From NCBI RefSeq assembly GCF_900091575.1, contig NZ_FMCR01000004.1, forward strand, positions 496,001-560,000: a stretch of DNA of 64,000 bases, written 5' to 3'. Shown here one piece after another: positions 25,047-32,653 of the stretch. A program made the translations under genes and the position numbers. The stretch's first letter is position 1. Each line of letters opens with the position of its first letter. Below the pieces are notes generated by a model. The model had not been told where the DNA came from. It was given only the letters and a program-made list of their open reading frames with translations, and searched no databases. The stretch is from Micromonospora saelicesensis. GTDB lineage: Bacteria; Actinomycetota; Actinomycetes; Mycobacteriales; Micromonosporaceae.

Positions 25047-27599
25047 GTGGCCGGTCCGAAGGCTCGCACGAACCGCGCCGCAGCCCTGCACCGTCGGGCG
25101 GCGGCCGTCGCGACCGCGGCTGCCGGGATCCTGGACGAGACGCGGCCGGCTCCGGCCGATCAGCGCCGCCAGTACGAGGTGGCCGACCGGTTACGGACGG
25201 CTGCGGCCCTGCTGGCGCCGGGCTGGTCGGGCGCGGCACTGGACTCGCTCACCGTGGACTCGCCAGCGGGTGATGGTCCGCCGCCGTTCGTTCGGGTCGG
25301 CACTGCGGCGCCGTTGGACGACGCTCGTTTCCCCGCGTTGGTGCCACTTGTCGGCACCGGTCACCTCAGCGTGGACGCTGACGCGCGGGAGCCGCGGGTT
25401 GCGGGGTTGCTCAGGGCCGTACTTTTGCGGTTGTTGGGTGCGGCACCGGCGGGTGCCCTGCTGGTGCGCGCGGTGGATGCCACCGGAGCGGTGCTGACGC
25501 CGTTCGGGGCACTCGGGGATGCTGGCCTGTTGCCGCCGCCGGCGGTGGACGTGGCGGGTCTGCGTGCGGTGCTGACCGAGGCGGAGCAGTGGGTGACGCC
25601 GGGGGCGAGTGGGCGACGCCGTCACGATCGGACGCTGTTGCTGGTGGTGGCCGCGCTGCCGGAGTCGACCGGCCCGACCGATCTGGCGCGCATCGAGACG
25701 TTGGCCGAGCAGGGGCCGGCCGCTGGGCTGCACCTGGTGGTGGCCGGTTGGCCGCCCGCCGACCCGTACTCGGCCCGGGCACCGCTGCCGCACACCACTT
25801 CGCTGGTGCTGCGGAATGCGTACGCGCTGCTCGGCGATCCGCCGCGGGCGTCGTTCGCCGGACCGGGCGCCGACCCGCCGGGTGGTCTGAACTCGCCGGT
25901 CTTCGTTGAGTCGGACCCGCCGGCCGAGCTGGTCGACGCGGTCTGTCGGCGGCTCGCCGAGCAGGTGGAGGCGGGTTCCCGGTTGGCGTTGGGTGCTCTG
26001 CTGCCGCCGACGGGCGAGCGACTGTGGGAGTCGGACTCGGCCGAGGGGCTGACCACTACCGTCGGCGATGCCGGGGGCCGGTCGGTGCCGCTGGGCTTCA
26101 CCGAGTTGACCCCACATTGGCTGGTGAGTGGCCGGTCCGCAGCCGGCCGGGCGGCGTTCCTGACCACCGCGCTGCTCGGCCTGGCCGCCCGGTACGGCCC
26201 GGACGACCTGGCGTTCTACCTGGCGGATCTCGGCGACGGCGAGTCCTTCGTGGAGTTTTTGCAGACCGAGCGGGACCGGTCGTGGGTTCCGCAGGTGCGC
26301 GCGGCCGCGATGGCCGCCGACCGGGAGTACGTCCGGGATCTGCTGGACGAGTTGACGGCCGAGGTCCAGCGCCGTACGGAGGCGGGCGCTCGGGCCGGGG
26401 GGCAACGCTTCACGGAGCTGCGTCAGCACCAGCCGCTGCCGCGGATCGTCTGTGTGGTGGACAATGTGCCGCTGCTCTTCGCCGAGCGGGATCGGCTGGC
26501 CGCCGAGGTGGCCGCCCAGTTGGACGGGCTCGCCCGGGCGGGTCGGGCGTACGGCGTGCACCTGGTCCTGGCGGGCGCGGGCGAGTTGGGGCTGAGTGCG
26601 CGCGCGGATGCTGGTCATCGGGATTCGGTGCTCGGGCAGTTTCCGGTACGGGTGGCGCTGCCGGGTGGCAGTCCGGTGTTGGAGCCGACGAACGACTCGG
26701 CGGCCGGTCTGCCGGTGGGCAGCGCGGTGGTGAACACGGCCGGCGGGCTCGGCGGTCCGCGGGGTGCGATCCGGGGTCACGAACGGTTGATCCGTCACCC
26801 GGACCCGCAGGATCATCCGGAGGTCGTGGAGAAGCTGCGGCACGAGTTGTGGGCGGCCCGTCCGGCCGGGTCGGTGCCGCCGGTGGTTTTCGCGGGTTAC
26901 GCCCGCCCGCTGCTGGGCAACGATCCGCGCCATCGGGCGGCCCTGGCGGGACAGTCACACGGACCGGCCGCTCTGCTGGGCCGGGCGGTGGACGTGGCCC
27001 GCTCGACGGTCGCTGTGCCGCTGGGTCCGGCGGCCGGGCGCAACCTCGCGGTGTTGGGGTCGGGCACCGCGGCGGGCGGGCTGTTGGCGACGGCGGCGCG
27101 GAGCACGTCGGCTCACCACGCACCGGGCAGTGCCCGCTTCCTGGTGGCGGCACCGAATCCGGGCGCCCGGGCCCTGGCGGAGGCGTTGACGGCCGATCTG
27201 GCGACCCGGCATTCGGCCAGGTTGGTGGATCTGCCGACGCTGCTCGCGGACGCGGCCGACGACCTGCCGACGTACCTGGTGGTCTTCGGGCTGGACCGAC
27301 CAGGTCCTCGGGAGTTGCCGGTGGACCGGCTGCGGTCGCTCCTACGGGACGGGCCGCCGGCGGGGCGGCATCTGCTGGGCTGGTGGCGTGCGGTGCCGCC
27401 GTTCGCCGCGTTGTTCGAGCCGGCGGGCGAGGTCGACAAGCTGGCGGCGGTGGCCGTGCTGGACGTGCCGGTCGCGCAGCTCACCGCAGTCTTTGGTCGG
27501 CCGGTCGAGTGGCAGGTGCGCCCCGACCGGGCGGTGCTCTGGGACGGCCCGGACGAGCGGGGCATCGTTCTGGTGCCGTTCGCCGACGAGGCCGGCTGA
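25047..27599 (+). CDS. FtsK/SpoIIIE-like protein with degenerate nucleotide sites (pseudo-ATPase)
   Basis: This 850-residue protein starts at GTG 25047 with GAGGGGG upstream. Its frame matches the FtsK/SpoIIIE-EccC superfamily: segments such as LAFYLADLGDGESFVEF, VRAAAMAADREYV and GRAYGVHLVLAGAGELG line up with active members. The P-loop reads SGRSAAGRAAF, so Lys is Arg368 and Ser/Thr is Ala369. Walker B reads IVCVVDNVP (Asp472, Asn473 instead of Glu). A second site reads LGSGTAAGGLL (residues 670-679). ATP hydrolysis is therefore unlikely, and a regulatory or scaffolding role seems better. Its partner downstream is a coiled-coil membrane protein. Confidence 0.75.
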   Translation: MAGPKARTNRAAALHRRAAAVATAAAGILDETRPAPADQRRQYEVADRLRTAAALLAPGWSGAALDSLTVDSPAGDGPPPFVRVGTAAPLDDARFPALVPLVGTGHLSVDADAREPRVAGLLRAVLLRLLGAAPAGALLVRAVDATGAVLTPFGALGDAGLLPPPAVDVAGLRAVLTEAEQWVTPGASGRRRHDRTLLLVVAALPESTGPTDLARIETLAEQGPAAGLHLVVAGWPPADPYSARAPLPHTTSLVLRNAYALLGDPPRASFAGPGADPPGGLNSPVFVESDPPAELVDAVCRRLAEQVEAGSRLALGALLPPTGERLWESDSAEGLTTTVGDAGGRSVPLGFTELTPHWLVSGRSAAGRAAFLTTALLGLAARYGPDDLAFYLADLGDGESFVEFLQTERDRSWVPQVRAAAMAADREYVRDLLDELTAEVQRRTEAGARAGGQRFTELRQHQPLPRIVCVVDNVPLLFAERDRLAAEVAAQLDGLARAGRAYGVHLVLAGAGELGLSARADAGHRDSVLGQFPVRVALPGGSPVLEPTNDSAAGLPVGSAVVNTAGGLGGPRGAIRGHERLIRHPDPQDHPEVVEKLRHELWAARPAGSVPPVVFAGYARPLLGNDPRHRAALAGQSHGPAALLGRAVDVARSTVAVPLGPAAGRNLAVLGSGTAAGGLLATAARSTSAHHAPGSARFLVAAPNPGARALAEALTADLATRHSARLVDLPTLLADAADDLPTYLVVFGLDRPGPRELPVDRLRSLLRDGPPAGRHLLGWWRAVPPFAALFEPAGEVDKLAAVAVLDVPVAQLTAVFGRPVEWQVRPDRAVLWDGPDERGIVLVPFADEAG

Positions 27600-27627
27600 T
27601 CGGGTGGCGCGCGTGGAGGGTGTCGAG

Positions 27628-28347
27628 GTGGATCCGATCGCGACGGTGACCGGGCCGGGGCGGCAGCGGGCAGCTGCGGCGACCGGGGACGCCGCGCCGC
27701 GGGCGGTCGAGCCCAGCACGGCCTGGACGGAGTATCTTGCGGCCGCCCGCCAGCTGGACGCGGTACGCCGGGGCGCGGCTGCCGCCGCTGGTGAGCAGGC
27801 CCGGTCGGCGGAGGCCGCCCGGGAGGAGTTGACTGTGGTCCGTACCGGCCTGGCGAGTCAGCAGGAACGGCTGCGCGAGTTGGGCGTACCGGCGATCTCT
27901 CTGGTGCCGTCGCCGCCGGAGCTGACCGAGGCGGCCCGGTCGATGGCAGGTGGCCCGGCGGCCGTGTTGGCGGCGCTGCGGGCCGCGCGTGGTTGGGCCG
28001 AGGGGGCGGAAGCGGCGCTGGCCGCGCGCCGCCGGTTCCGGCCGGGGTCCTGGCCCGCGCGGGCGCGCAACCTCCTGGTGTACGGGCCGTTCGCGCTGCT
28101 GGTGCCGCTGGTCCAGGTCGTGGTTCTGGCGGCGACCGGGGTGGGACCGGCCACCGTGGCGGCGTTGATCTGCGGTCTGCCGATGCCGGCGGTCGCGTTC
28201 GTCGCCGGCTGGATCGGCATTGGCCGGTTGTTCCGGGTCAGCCCCACCGAGCGGCTGGACCGTACTGTGCGTTTCGGCGCGTTGGTGTGCCTGGTGCCGG
28301 CGGTGCTGGTCACGGCCGGCCTGCTGTTGGCGCTGCTCGCTGGCTGA
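27628..28347 (+). CDS. coiled-coil protein with two C-terminal membrane helices
   Basis: This 239-residue protein starts at GTG 27628, preceded by GGAGGG with a 7-nt gap; earlier GTG codons at 27604 and 27613 lack a ribosome site. Residues ~30-85 form an Ala/Arg/Glu-rich coiled coil, followed by a helical region. Two hydrophobic hairpins follow (LVYGPFALLVPLVQVVVLAA plus the next helix, and FGALVCLVPAVLVTAGLLL at the end). It starts 28 bp after the FtsK-like gene and is probably its membrane-anchored partner. No family is recognised. Confidence 0.65.
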   Translation: MDPIATVTGPGRQRAAAATGDAAPRAVEPSTAWTEYLAAARQLDAVRRGAAAAAGEQARSAEAAREELTVVRTGLASQQERLRELGVPAISLVPSPPELTEAARSMAGGPAAVLAALRAARGWAEGAEAALAARRRFRPGSWPARARNLLVYGPFALLVPLVQVVVLAATGVGPATVAALICGLPMPAVAFVAGWIGIGRLFRVSPTERLDRTVRFGALVCLVPAVLVTAGLLLALLAG

Positions 28348-28389
28348 CCCACCCAACCGGAACAACGCGGGGCGGGTGAGGGAAACGCA

Positions 28390-28425
28390 ACGGCCGGCCG
28401 TCCCGGATGGGTGTCGGCCGGCCGT
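28390..28425. terminator. bidirectional hairpin between the block and folE
   Basis: A perfect 11-bp stem ACGGCCGGCCG (28390-28400) and CGGCCGGCCGT (28415-28425) has a 14-nt loop, between the converging ends of the coiled-coil gene and folE. Confidence 0.75.
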
Positions 28426-28439
28426 GGTGCGTCGGGGTG

Positions 28440-29057
28440 TCAGCGGGGGATGATCAGCGCCATCGCCTCGGCCCGCGACTTGGAGTCCGACTGCAGGATT
28501 CCGCGTACGGCCGACGTGATGGTCTTGGCACCGGACTTCTGGATGCCGCGCATCGCCATGCACATGTGTTCACATTCGAGCACGACGACGACGCCGCGTG
28601 GTGCGAGCTTGCTCATCAGCAGGTCGGCGACCTGCGACGTGAGCCGCTCCTGCACCTGCGGCCGGCGGGCGAAGACCTCGACGAGTCGGGCCAGCTTGGA
28701 CAGGCCGGTGATCCGCCCGTCGGGGCCCGGGATGTAGCCGATGTGCGCGCTGCCCCGGAAGGGCAGCAGGTGGTGCTCACAGAGGCTCATCACGTCGATG
28801 TCCCGGACGATGACCAGCTCTTCGTGGTTGGCCTCGAAGGTGGTGCTGAGCACCTGGGCCGGGTCGACCCGCAGGCCGGCGAAGAGTTCGGCGTACGCAC
28901 GGGCGACCCGGGCCGGGGTCTGCTGGAGTCCGTCGCGGTCCGGGTCCTCGCCGACCGCGATCAGGATCTCGCGGACGGCCTTCTCGATCCGGCCGAGGTC
29001 GACCGCGTCCTCGACGGGGCGGCCGGTCAGCTTGCCGCTGATCAGCCGCGCGGCCAC
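28440..29057 (-). CDS. folE: GTP cyclohydrolase I
   Basis: FolE opens GTP to dihydroneopterin triphosphate, the first step of folate synthesis. The protein has 205 residues from GTG 29057; zinc ligands lie in VMSLCEHHLLPF and VLECEHMCM, and the GTP site in GLSKLARLVEVFARRPQVQE and RGIQKSGAKTITSAVRG. Codons upstream of the GTG (DGDDELDY) look protein-like but offer no ATG, GTG or TTG, so the GTG is kept. In mycobacteria folP follows directly; here the next gene in the same direction with folate function is 13 kb away. A strong hairpin separates it from ftsH. Confidence 0.95.
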   Translation of the reverse strand: MAARLISGKLTGRPVEDAVDLGRIEKAVREILIAVGEDPDRDGLQQTPARVARAYAELFAGLRVDPAQVLSTTFEANHEELVIVRDIDVMSLCEHHLLPFRGSAHIGYIPGPDGRITGLSKLARLVEVFARRPQVQERLTSQVADLLMSKLAPRGVVVVLECEHMCMAMRGIQKSGAKTITSAVRGILQSDSKSRAEAMALIIPR

Positions 29058-29096
29058 GTAGTCCAGCTCGTCGTCGCCGTCGGGTTCGGTCGCGGA

Positions 29097-29130
29097 GACG
29101 GCCAGCTCCCGGTGTGGGGAGCTGGCCGTC
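29097..29130 (-). terminator. 14-bp hairpin between ftsH and folE
   Basis: GACGGCCAGCTCCC (29097-29110) and GGGAGCTGGCCGTC (29117-29130) are perfect complements with a 6-nt loop, between the ftsH stop (29141) and the folE start (29057). It should stop or damp read-through from ftsH, leaving folE partly uncoupled from it. Confidence 0.75.
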
Positions 29131-29140
29131 GGGTCGTTGC

Positions 29141-31159
29141 TCAGTGCGTGCCGTCCGAGTTGTTGGACGGCGCGCCGCCGCCGACAGACGCCTGCGCGCC
29201 GTCGGCCTCGGCCTGCGCCTTGAGCTTGTCCTTCTCCGCAGGGGTGAGCACGGGCGGCTCGGTGGAGGGCTGACGCTTGCCGAAGCCGTTGTACGGCGCC
29301 AGCGGCGGGCGCTTGACCACCCGGGAGCAGATCCGCGCCATGTCGGCAGTGGAGAGGGTCTCCTTCTCCATCAGCTCGAGCACGATGTTGTCCAGGACGT
29401 CCCGGTATTCCACCAGGATCTCCCAGGCCTCGTCGTGCGCCAGCTCGACCAGTGCCCGCATCTCGCCGTCGATCTCCGCGGCGACCGAGTCCGAGTAGTC
29501 CCGCTCGTGGCCCATGTTGCGGCCGAGGAACGGCTCGTCCCCGCTGGTGCCGTACTTGATCGCGCCGAGCTTGGAGCTCATGCCGTACTGAGTGATCATC
29601 GCGCGGGCCAGTTGGGTGGCCTTCTCGATGTCGTTGCCGGCGCCGGTGGTCGGCTCGTGGAAGACCAGTTCCTCCGCGGCGCGACCACCCAGCGCGTACG
29701 CCAGGGTGTCGATCATTTCGGCGCGGGTCTGGGTGTACTTGTCTTCGGTGGGGAGCACCAGGGTGTGGCCCAGCGAGCGACCACGGGACAGGATCGTCAC
29801 CTTGTGCACCGGCGCGGCGTGCGGCAGCGCCCAGGCGACCAGCGCGTGGCCACCCTCGTGGTACGCGGTGATCTTCTTTTCGTTGTCGCTCATCACCCGG
29901 GTGCGCCGCTGCGGACCGGCGACCACCCGGTCGATCGACTCTTCCAGCGAGTCGTTGGAGATCGCCCGCTGCTCCTTACGAGCGGTGAGCAGGGCCGACT
30001 CGTTGATCACATTGGCGAGGTCGGCGCCGCTGAAGCCTGGCGTGCGACGGGCCACCGCGTCGAGGTCGACGTCGGGCGTGAACGGCTTGCCCTTGGCGTG
30101 CACCCGCAGGATGGCCTTGCGGCCCTCCATGTCGGGGGCGTCCACCGGGATCTGCCGGTCGAACCGGCCCGGGCGCAGCAGCGCCGGGTCGAGGATGTCC
30201 GGCCGGTTGGTGGCCGCGATCAGGATGACCCCGCCCTTGGTGTCGAAGCCGTCCATCTCGACGAGCAGCTGGTTGAGCGTCTGCTCCCGCTCGTCGTGGC
30301 CGCCGCCCATGCCGGCGCCACGGTGCCGGCCGACGGCGTCGATCTCGTCGACGAAGACGATCGCCGGGGCGTTCGTCTTGGCCTGCTCGAACAGGTCACG
30401 GACCCGGCTGGCGCCGACGCCGACGAACATCTCCACGAAGTCGGAACCGGAGATGGAGTAGAAGGGCACTCCGGCCTCGCCGGCGACCGCGCGGGCCAGC
30501 AGCGTCTTGCCGGTGCCGGGCGGGCCGAACAGCAGCACGCCCTTCGGGATCTTGGCACCCAGGGCCTGGTACTTGGCCGGGTTCTGCAGGAAGTCCTTGA
30601 TCTCGTACAGCTCTTCGACGGCCTCCTCGGCACCCGCGACGTCCGCGAAGGTCGTCTTCGGAGTGTCCTTGGTGATCATCTTGGCCTTGGACTTGCCGAA
30701 GTTGAGCACCCGGGAGCCGCCGCCCTGCATCTGCGACATGAAGAACAGCAGCAGGAGCACGAGCAGCGCGATCGGCAGCAGGTTGACCAGCAGGCTCACC
30801 CAGATGCTGTCCGAGGAGACCTTGGCGTCGGCCGGGCCGGTGACCCGGTTGTTCGCCTTGGCGTCCAGCACCTCGTTCCAGATCTGGTCGCCAGCCTGGT
30901 ACGGGAACTGGGCCTCGATCTTGTTGGTCTCGGTCTTACCGAACTTGGTCTTCTGGGCCAGGTCCAGCTGGAGCGTCTGCTCCTTGTCCTGGAAGACCAC
31001 CTTGTTGATCTTGGCGGTGTGCAGTTGATCGAGCGCAACGGAAGTGTCCACGCGGTGGTAGCTGGGACCACTGGTGAACAGCTGACTGAGCACAACGGCG
31101 CCGAGGATGACCAGGATGATCCAGACCACCGGTCGGCGGAAGAAACGCGTACGTTCCAT
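29141..31159 (-). CDS. ftsH: ATP-dependent zinc metalloprotease FtsH
   Basis: FtsH is a membrane-anchored AAA+ protease that degrades misfolded membrane and short-lived proteins. This 672-residue protein from ATG 31159 has an N-terminal helix (~11-28), an extracytoplasmic domain and a second helix (SLLVNLLPIALLVLLLLFF). The AAA domain has Walker A GPPGTGKT (Lys218), Walker B VFVDEIDAV and the arginine-finger region LLRPGRFDRQ, and the protease site is HEGGH (434-438, with Gly where E. coli has Ala). A Pro-rich C-terminal tail of about 50 residues follows. It lies between hpt and folE, as in other actinobacteria. Confidence 0.96.
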   Translation of the reverse strand: MERTRFFRRPVVWIILVILGAVVLSQLFTSGPSYHRVDTSVALDQLHTAKINKVVFQDKEQTLQLDLAQKTKFGKTETNKIEAQFPYQAGDQIWNEVLDAKANNRVTGPADAKVSSDSIWVSLLVNLLPIALLVLLLLFFMSQMQGGGSRVLNFGKSKAKMITKDTPKTTFADVAGAEEAVEELYEIKDFLQNPAKYQALGAKIPKGVLLFGPPGTGKTLLARAVAGEAGVPFYSISGSDFVEMFVGVGASRVRDLFEQAKTNAPAIVFVDEIDAVGRHRGAGMGGGHDEREQTLNQLLVEMDGFDTKGGVILIAATNRPDILDPALLRPGRFDRQIPVDAPDMEGRKAILRVHAKGKPFTPDVDLDAVARRTPGFSGADLANVINESALLTARKEQRAISNDSLEESIDRVVAGPQRRTRVMSDNEKKITAYHEGGHALVAWALPHAAPVHKVTILSRGRSLGHTLVLPTEDKYTQTRAEMIDTLAYALGGRAAEELVFHEPTTGAGNDIEKATQLARAMITQYGMSSKLGAIKYGTSGDEPFLGRNMGHERDYSDSVAAEIDGEMRALVELAHDEAWEILVEYRDVLDNIVLELMEKETLSTADMARICSRVVKRPPLAPYNGFGKRQPSTEPPVLTPAEKDKLKAQAEADGAQASVGGGAPSNNSDGTH

Positions 31160-31689
31160 ACTGTTGTCGAGCGCCGGGGCGCCCGCATCCTCCTGATCGA
31201 CGTCCTGACCGTCTGATGGTGTCGCCGCGTTGAGCGGCGGCCGGAGCCGCCGTGCGGGCCGGCCTCGACCCCGAGGCGCGAAAACTACCGCGCCGCGGTC
31301 ATTCGACGGTACACCGTGTACGCGAGGAGTGAGCTTGCGAGCCCCGCAGTCGTGCACCATCAAAAGACCGTGTACGCCAGCAGCGAACCTGCGAGCCCCC
31401 GCACTCTGCGCGCCTTCGACATCGACGACACGCACCGTGGGCAGGCCCACCAGCCCCGCAGCCAACGTACGGCGAGTCCGGGTGGAAGCCGGCGTGGCGG
31501 GGAGTCCGGCTCGGCCACCCGAGCGCCCGGTCACGCGATCGAGAGGGTCGAGCGCGGAGAAACCTCCGGGCCACCGTGCTACACGGTAACCGCATCAGCT
31601 GAGAGCGCGCTGAACGTCGGCTTGATGGATGCCGATGCAAGTGGGGCTCATGTCGACCGGCGGGCCGCCGCGACGGGTCGGGCCCGGCG
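31160..31689. other. 530-bp gene-free spacer between hpt and ftsH
   Basis: No coding sequence is supported. The spacer must contain the ftsH promoter; no convincing -35/-10 pair stands out. It holds an imperfect direct duplication at 31313-31410 (listed separately). Long open frames on both strands here reflect G/C content only. Confidence 0.6.
31313..31410. repeat. imperfect 43-bp direct duplication upstream of ftsH
   Basis: ACCGTGTACGC at 31313 and again at 31367 begins two copies that share GCGAGCCCC and further blocks (31313-31355 and 31367-31410), 54 bp apart. The motif around GAGTGAGCTTGCGAGCCCC looks like a dispersed intergenic element rather than coding sequence. Confidence 0.55.
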
Positions 31690-32265
31690 TCAGGAGCGTG
31701 CGTAGACCTCGGGCTTGAGCACCCCGACGTACGGCAACTCCCGGTAGCGCTCGGCGAAGTCGAGACCGTACCCGACCACGAACTCGGTGGGGATGTCGAA
31801 GCCGACGTACTTCACCGGGACGGGCACCTTCACCGCGTCCGGCTTGCGGAACAGGGCGACCACCTCGACGCTGGCCGCCGAGCGCGACTCGAGGTAGCGC
31901 AGCAACCAGGAGAGCGTGAGCCCGGAGTCGACGATGTCCTCGACGACGATCACGTGCCGACCGGCGATGTCCCGGTCCAGATCCTTGAGGATGCGGACCA
32001 CCCCGGAGGAGGTGGTGCCCTGGCCGTAGGACGAGATGGCCATGAAGTCGAGCTCCGCCGGCGGGCCGTTGCGGCCCAGCGCCCGGGCGAAGTCCGCCAT
32101 GAACATCACCGCGCCTTTGAGTACGCACACCAGCAGCAGTCCGTCGCCCACGTGGGAGTAGTCGGCGGAGACCTGCTTGGCCAGCTCCGCCGTCTTCTCG
32201 CGGATCTGCGCCTCGGAGATGATCACGTGGTCGATGTCGGCGTCGTACCAGGAGCCGTCAGCCAT
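31690..32265 (-). CDS. hpt: hypoxanthine (guanine) phosphoribosyltransferase
   Basis: Hpt salvages hypoxanthine and guanine to IMP and GMP with PRPP. The protein has 191 residues from ATG 32265, preceded by AGGAG. Signatures are VCVLKGAVMFMADFAR, the flexible loop AISSYGQGTTSSG, the PRPP motif VIVVEDIVDSGLTL, and VKYVGFDIPTEFVVGYGLD near the C-terminus. The hpt-ftsH order, with tilS a little upstream, is conserved in actinobacteria. Confidence 0.95.
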   Translation of the reverse strand: MADGSWYDADIDHVIISEAQIREKTAELAKQVSADYSHVGDGLLLVCVLKGAVMFMADFARALGRNGPPAELDFMAISSYGQGTTSSGVVRILKDLDRDIAGRHVIVVEDIVDSGLTLSWLLRYLESRSAASVEVVALFRKPDAVKVPVPVKYVGFDIPTEFVVGYGLDFAERYRELPYVGVLKPEVYARS

Positions 32266-32365
32266 GACTCCTAGCCTGCCGTACGTCGGATGGCCTCCGT
32301 CGGCGGGGCCGCACCTTTTGGCGCGGTCCCGCCGAGGATTTTCTGCGCAAATAACGCTAATCACA

Positions 32366-32503
32366 TCAGTTGGTGCGTGACCGCCAGCGGCGGCCATCAT
32401 CGCTCGGCTTCCAGTCGGCCGAATCGTGGCTGTCGGCGGTGAGGCCGGCCGCCGAGGCGGCGGCGAGGAGGACGAGGAACAGGAGGATGAACAGGAACTC
32501 CAT
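32366..32503 (-). CDS. 45-residue single-pass membrane protein
   Basis: ATG 32503 begins MEFLFILLFLVLLAAASAAG, a single hydrophobic helix followed by a charged tail (DSHDSADWKPSDDGRRWRSR). No Shine-Dalgarno is evident, so it may be spurious, but the composition is typical of small actinobacterial membrane proteins. It lies 100 bp upstream of hpt in the same direction and divergent from the GlxA-type regulator. Confidence 0.45.
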   Translation of the reverse strand: MEFLFILLFLVLLAAASAAGLTADSHDSADWKPSDDGRRWRSRTN

Positions 32504-32596
32504 GGCGGCGCTCGCTTTCGCATGATTGCTGTGGGTTTCGCCGCCGGTGCGCACCGGACTGAGACCAGTCTGCGACCTCACGAATCAACCGGACAG

Positions 32597-32632
32597 TGGC
32601 AGGAATGCCATTGGTCATCGATTTACTGCCAC
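32597..32632. promoter_or_regulatory. TGGCA/TGCCA palindrome upstream of the GlxA-type regulator
   Basis: TGGCA-GGAA-TGCCA (32597-32610) is a perfect 5-bp inverted repeat. A further CTGCCAC (32626-32632) is complementary to GTGGCAG (32596-32602). The sites end 21 bp before the regulator start and fit autoregulation by an AraC-type dimer. Confidence 0.45.
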
Positions 32633-32653
32633 CTGTCGGGTTACCCTCGTCAC

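Noticed and set aside
25047..27599. Active FtsK/SpoIIIE DNA translocase or T4SS coupling ATPase
   Set aside because: Both P-loops lack the essential lysine and Walker B lacks the glutamate.
15434..28436. Integrative conjugative element
   Set aside because: No integrase, excisionase, relaxase, replication gene, tRNA target or flanking direct repeats are visible, and the block ends cleanly at housekeeping genes.
31160..31534. N-terminal extension of FtsH by 125 residues
   Set aside because: ATG 31159 gives the normal FtsH N-terminus directly before the first membrane helix; the extension overlaps intergenic repeats.
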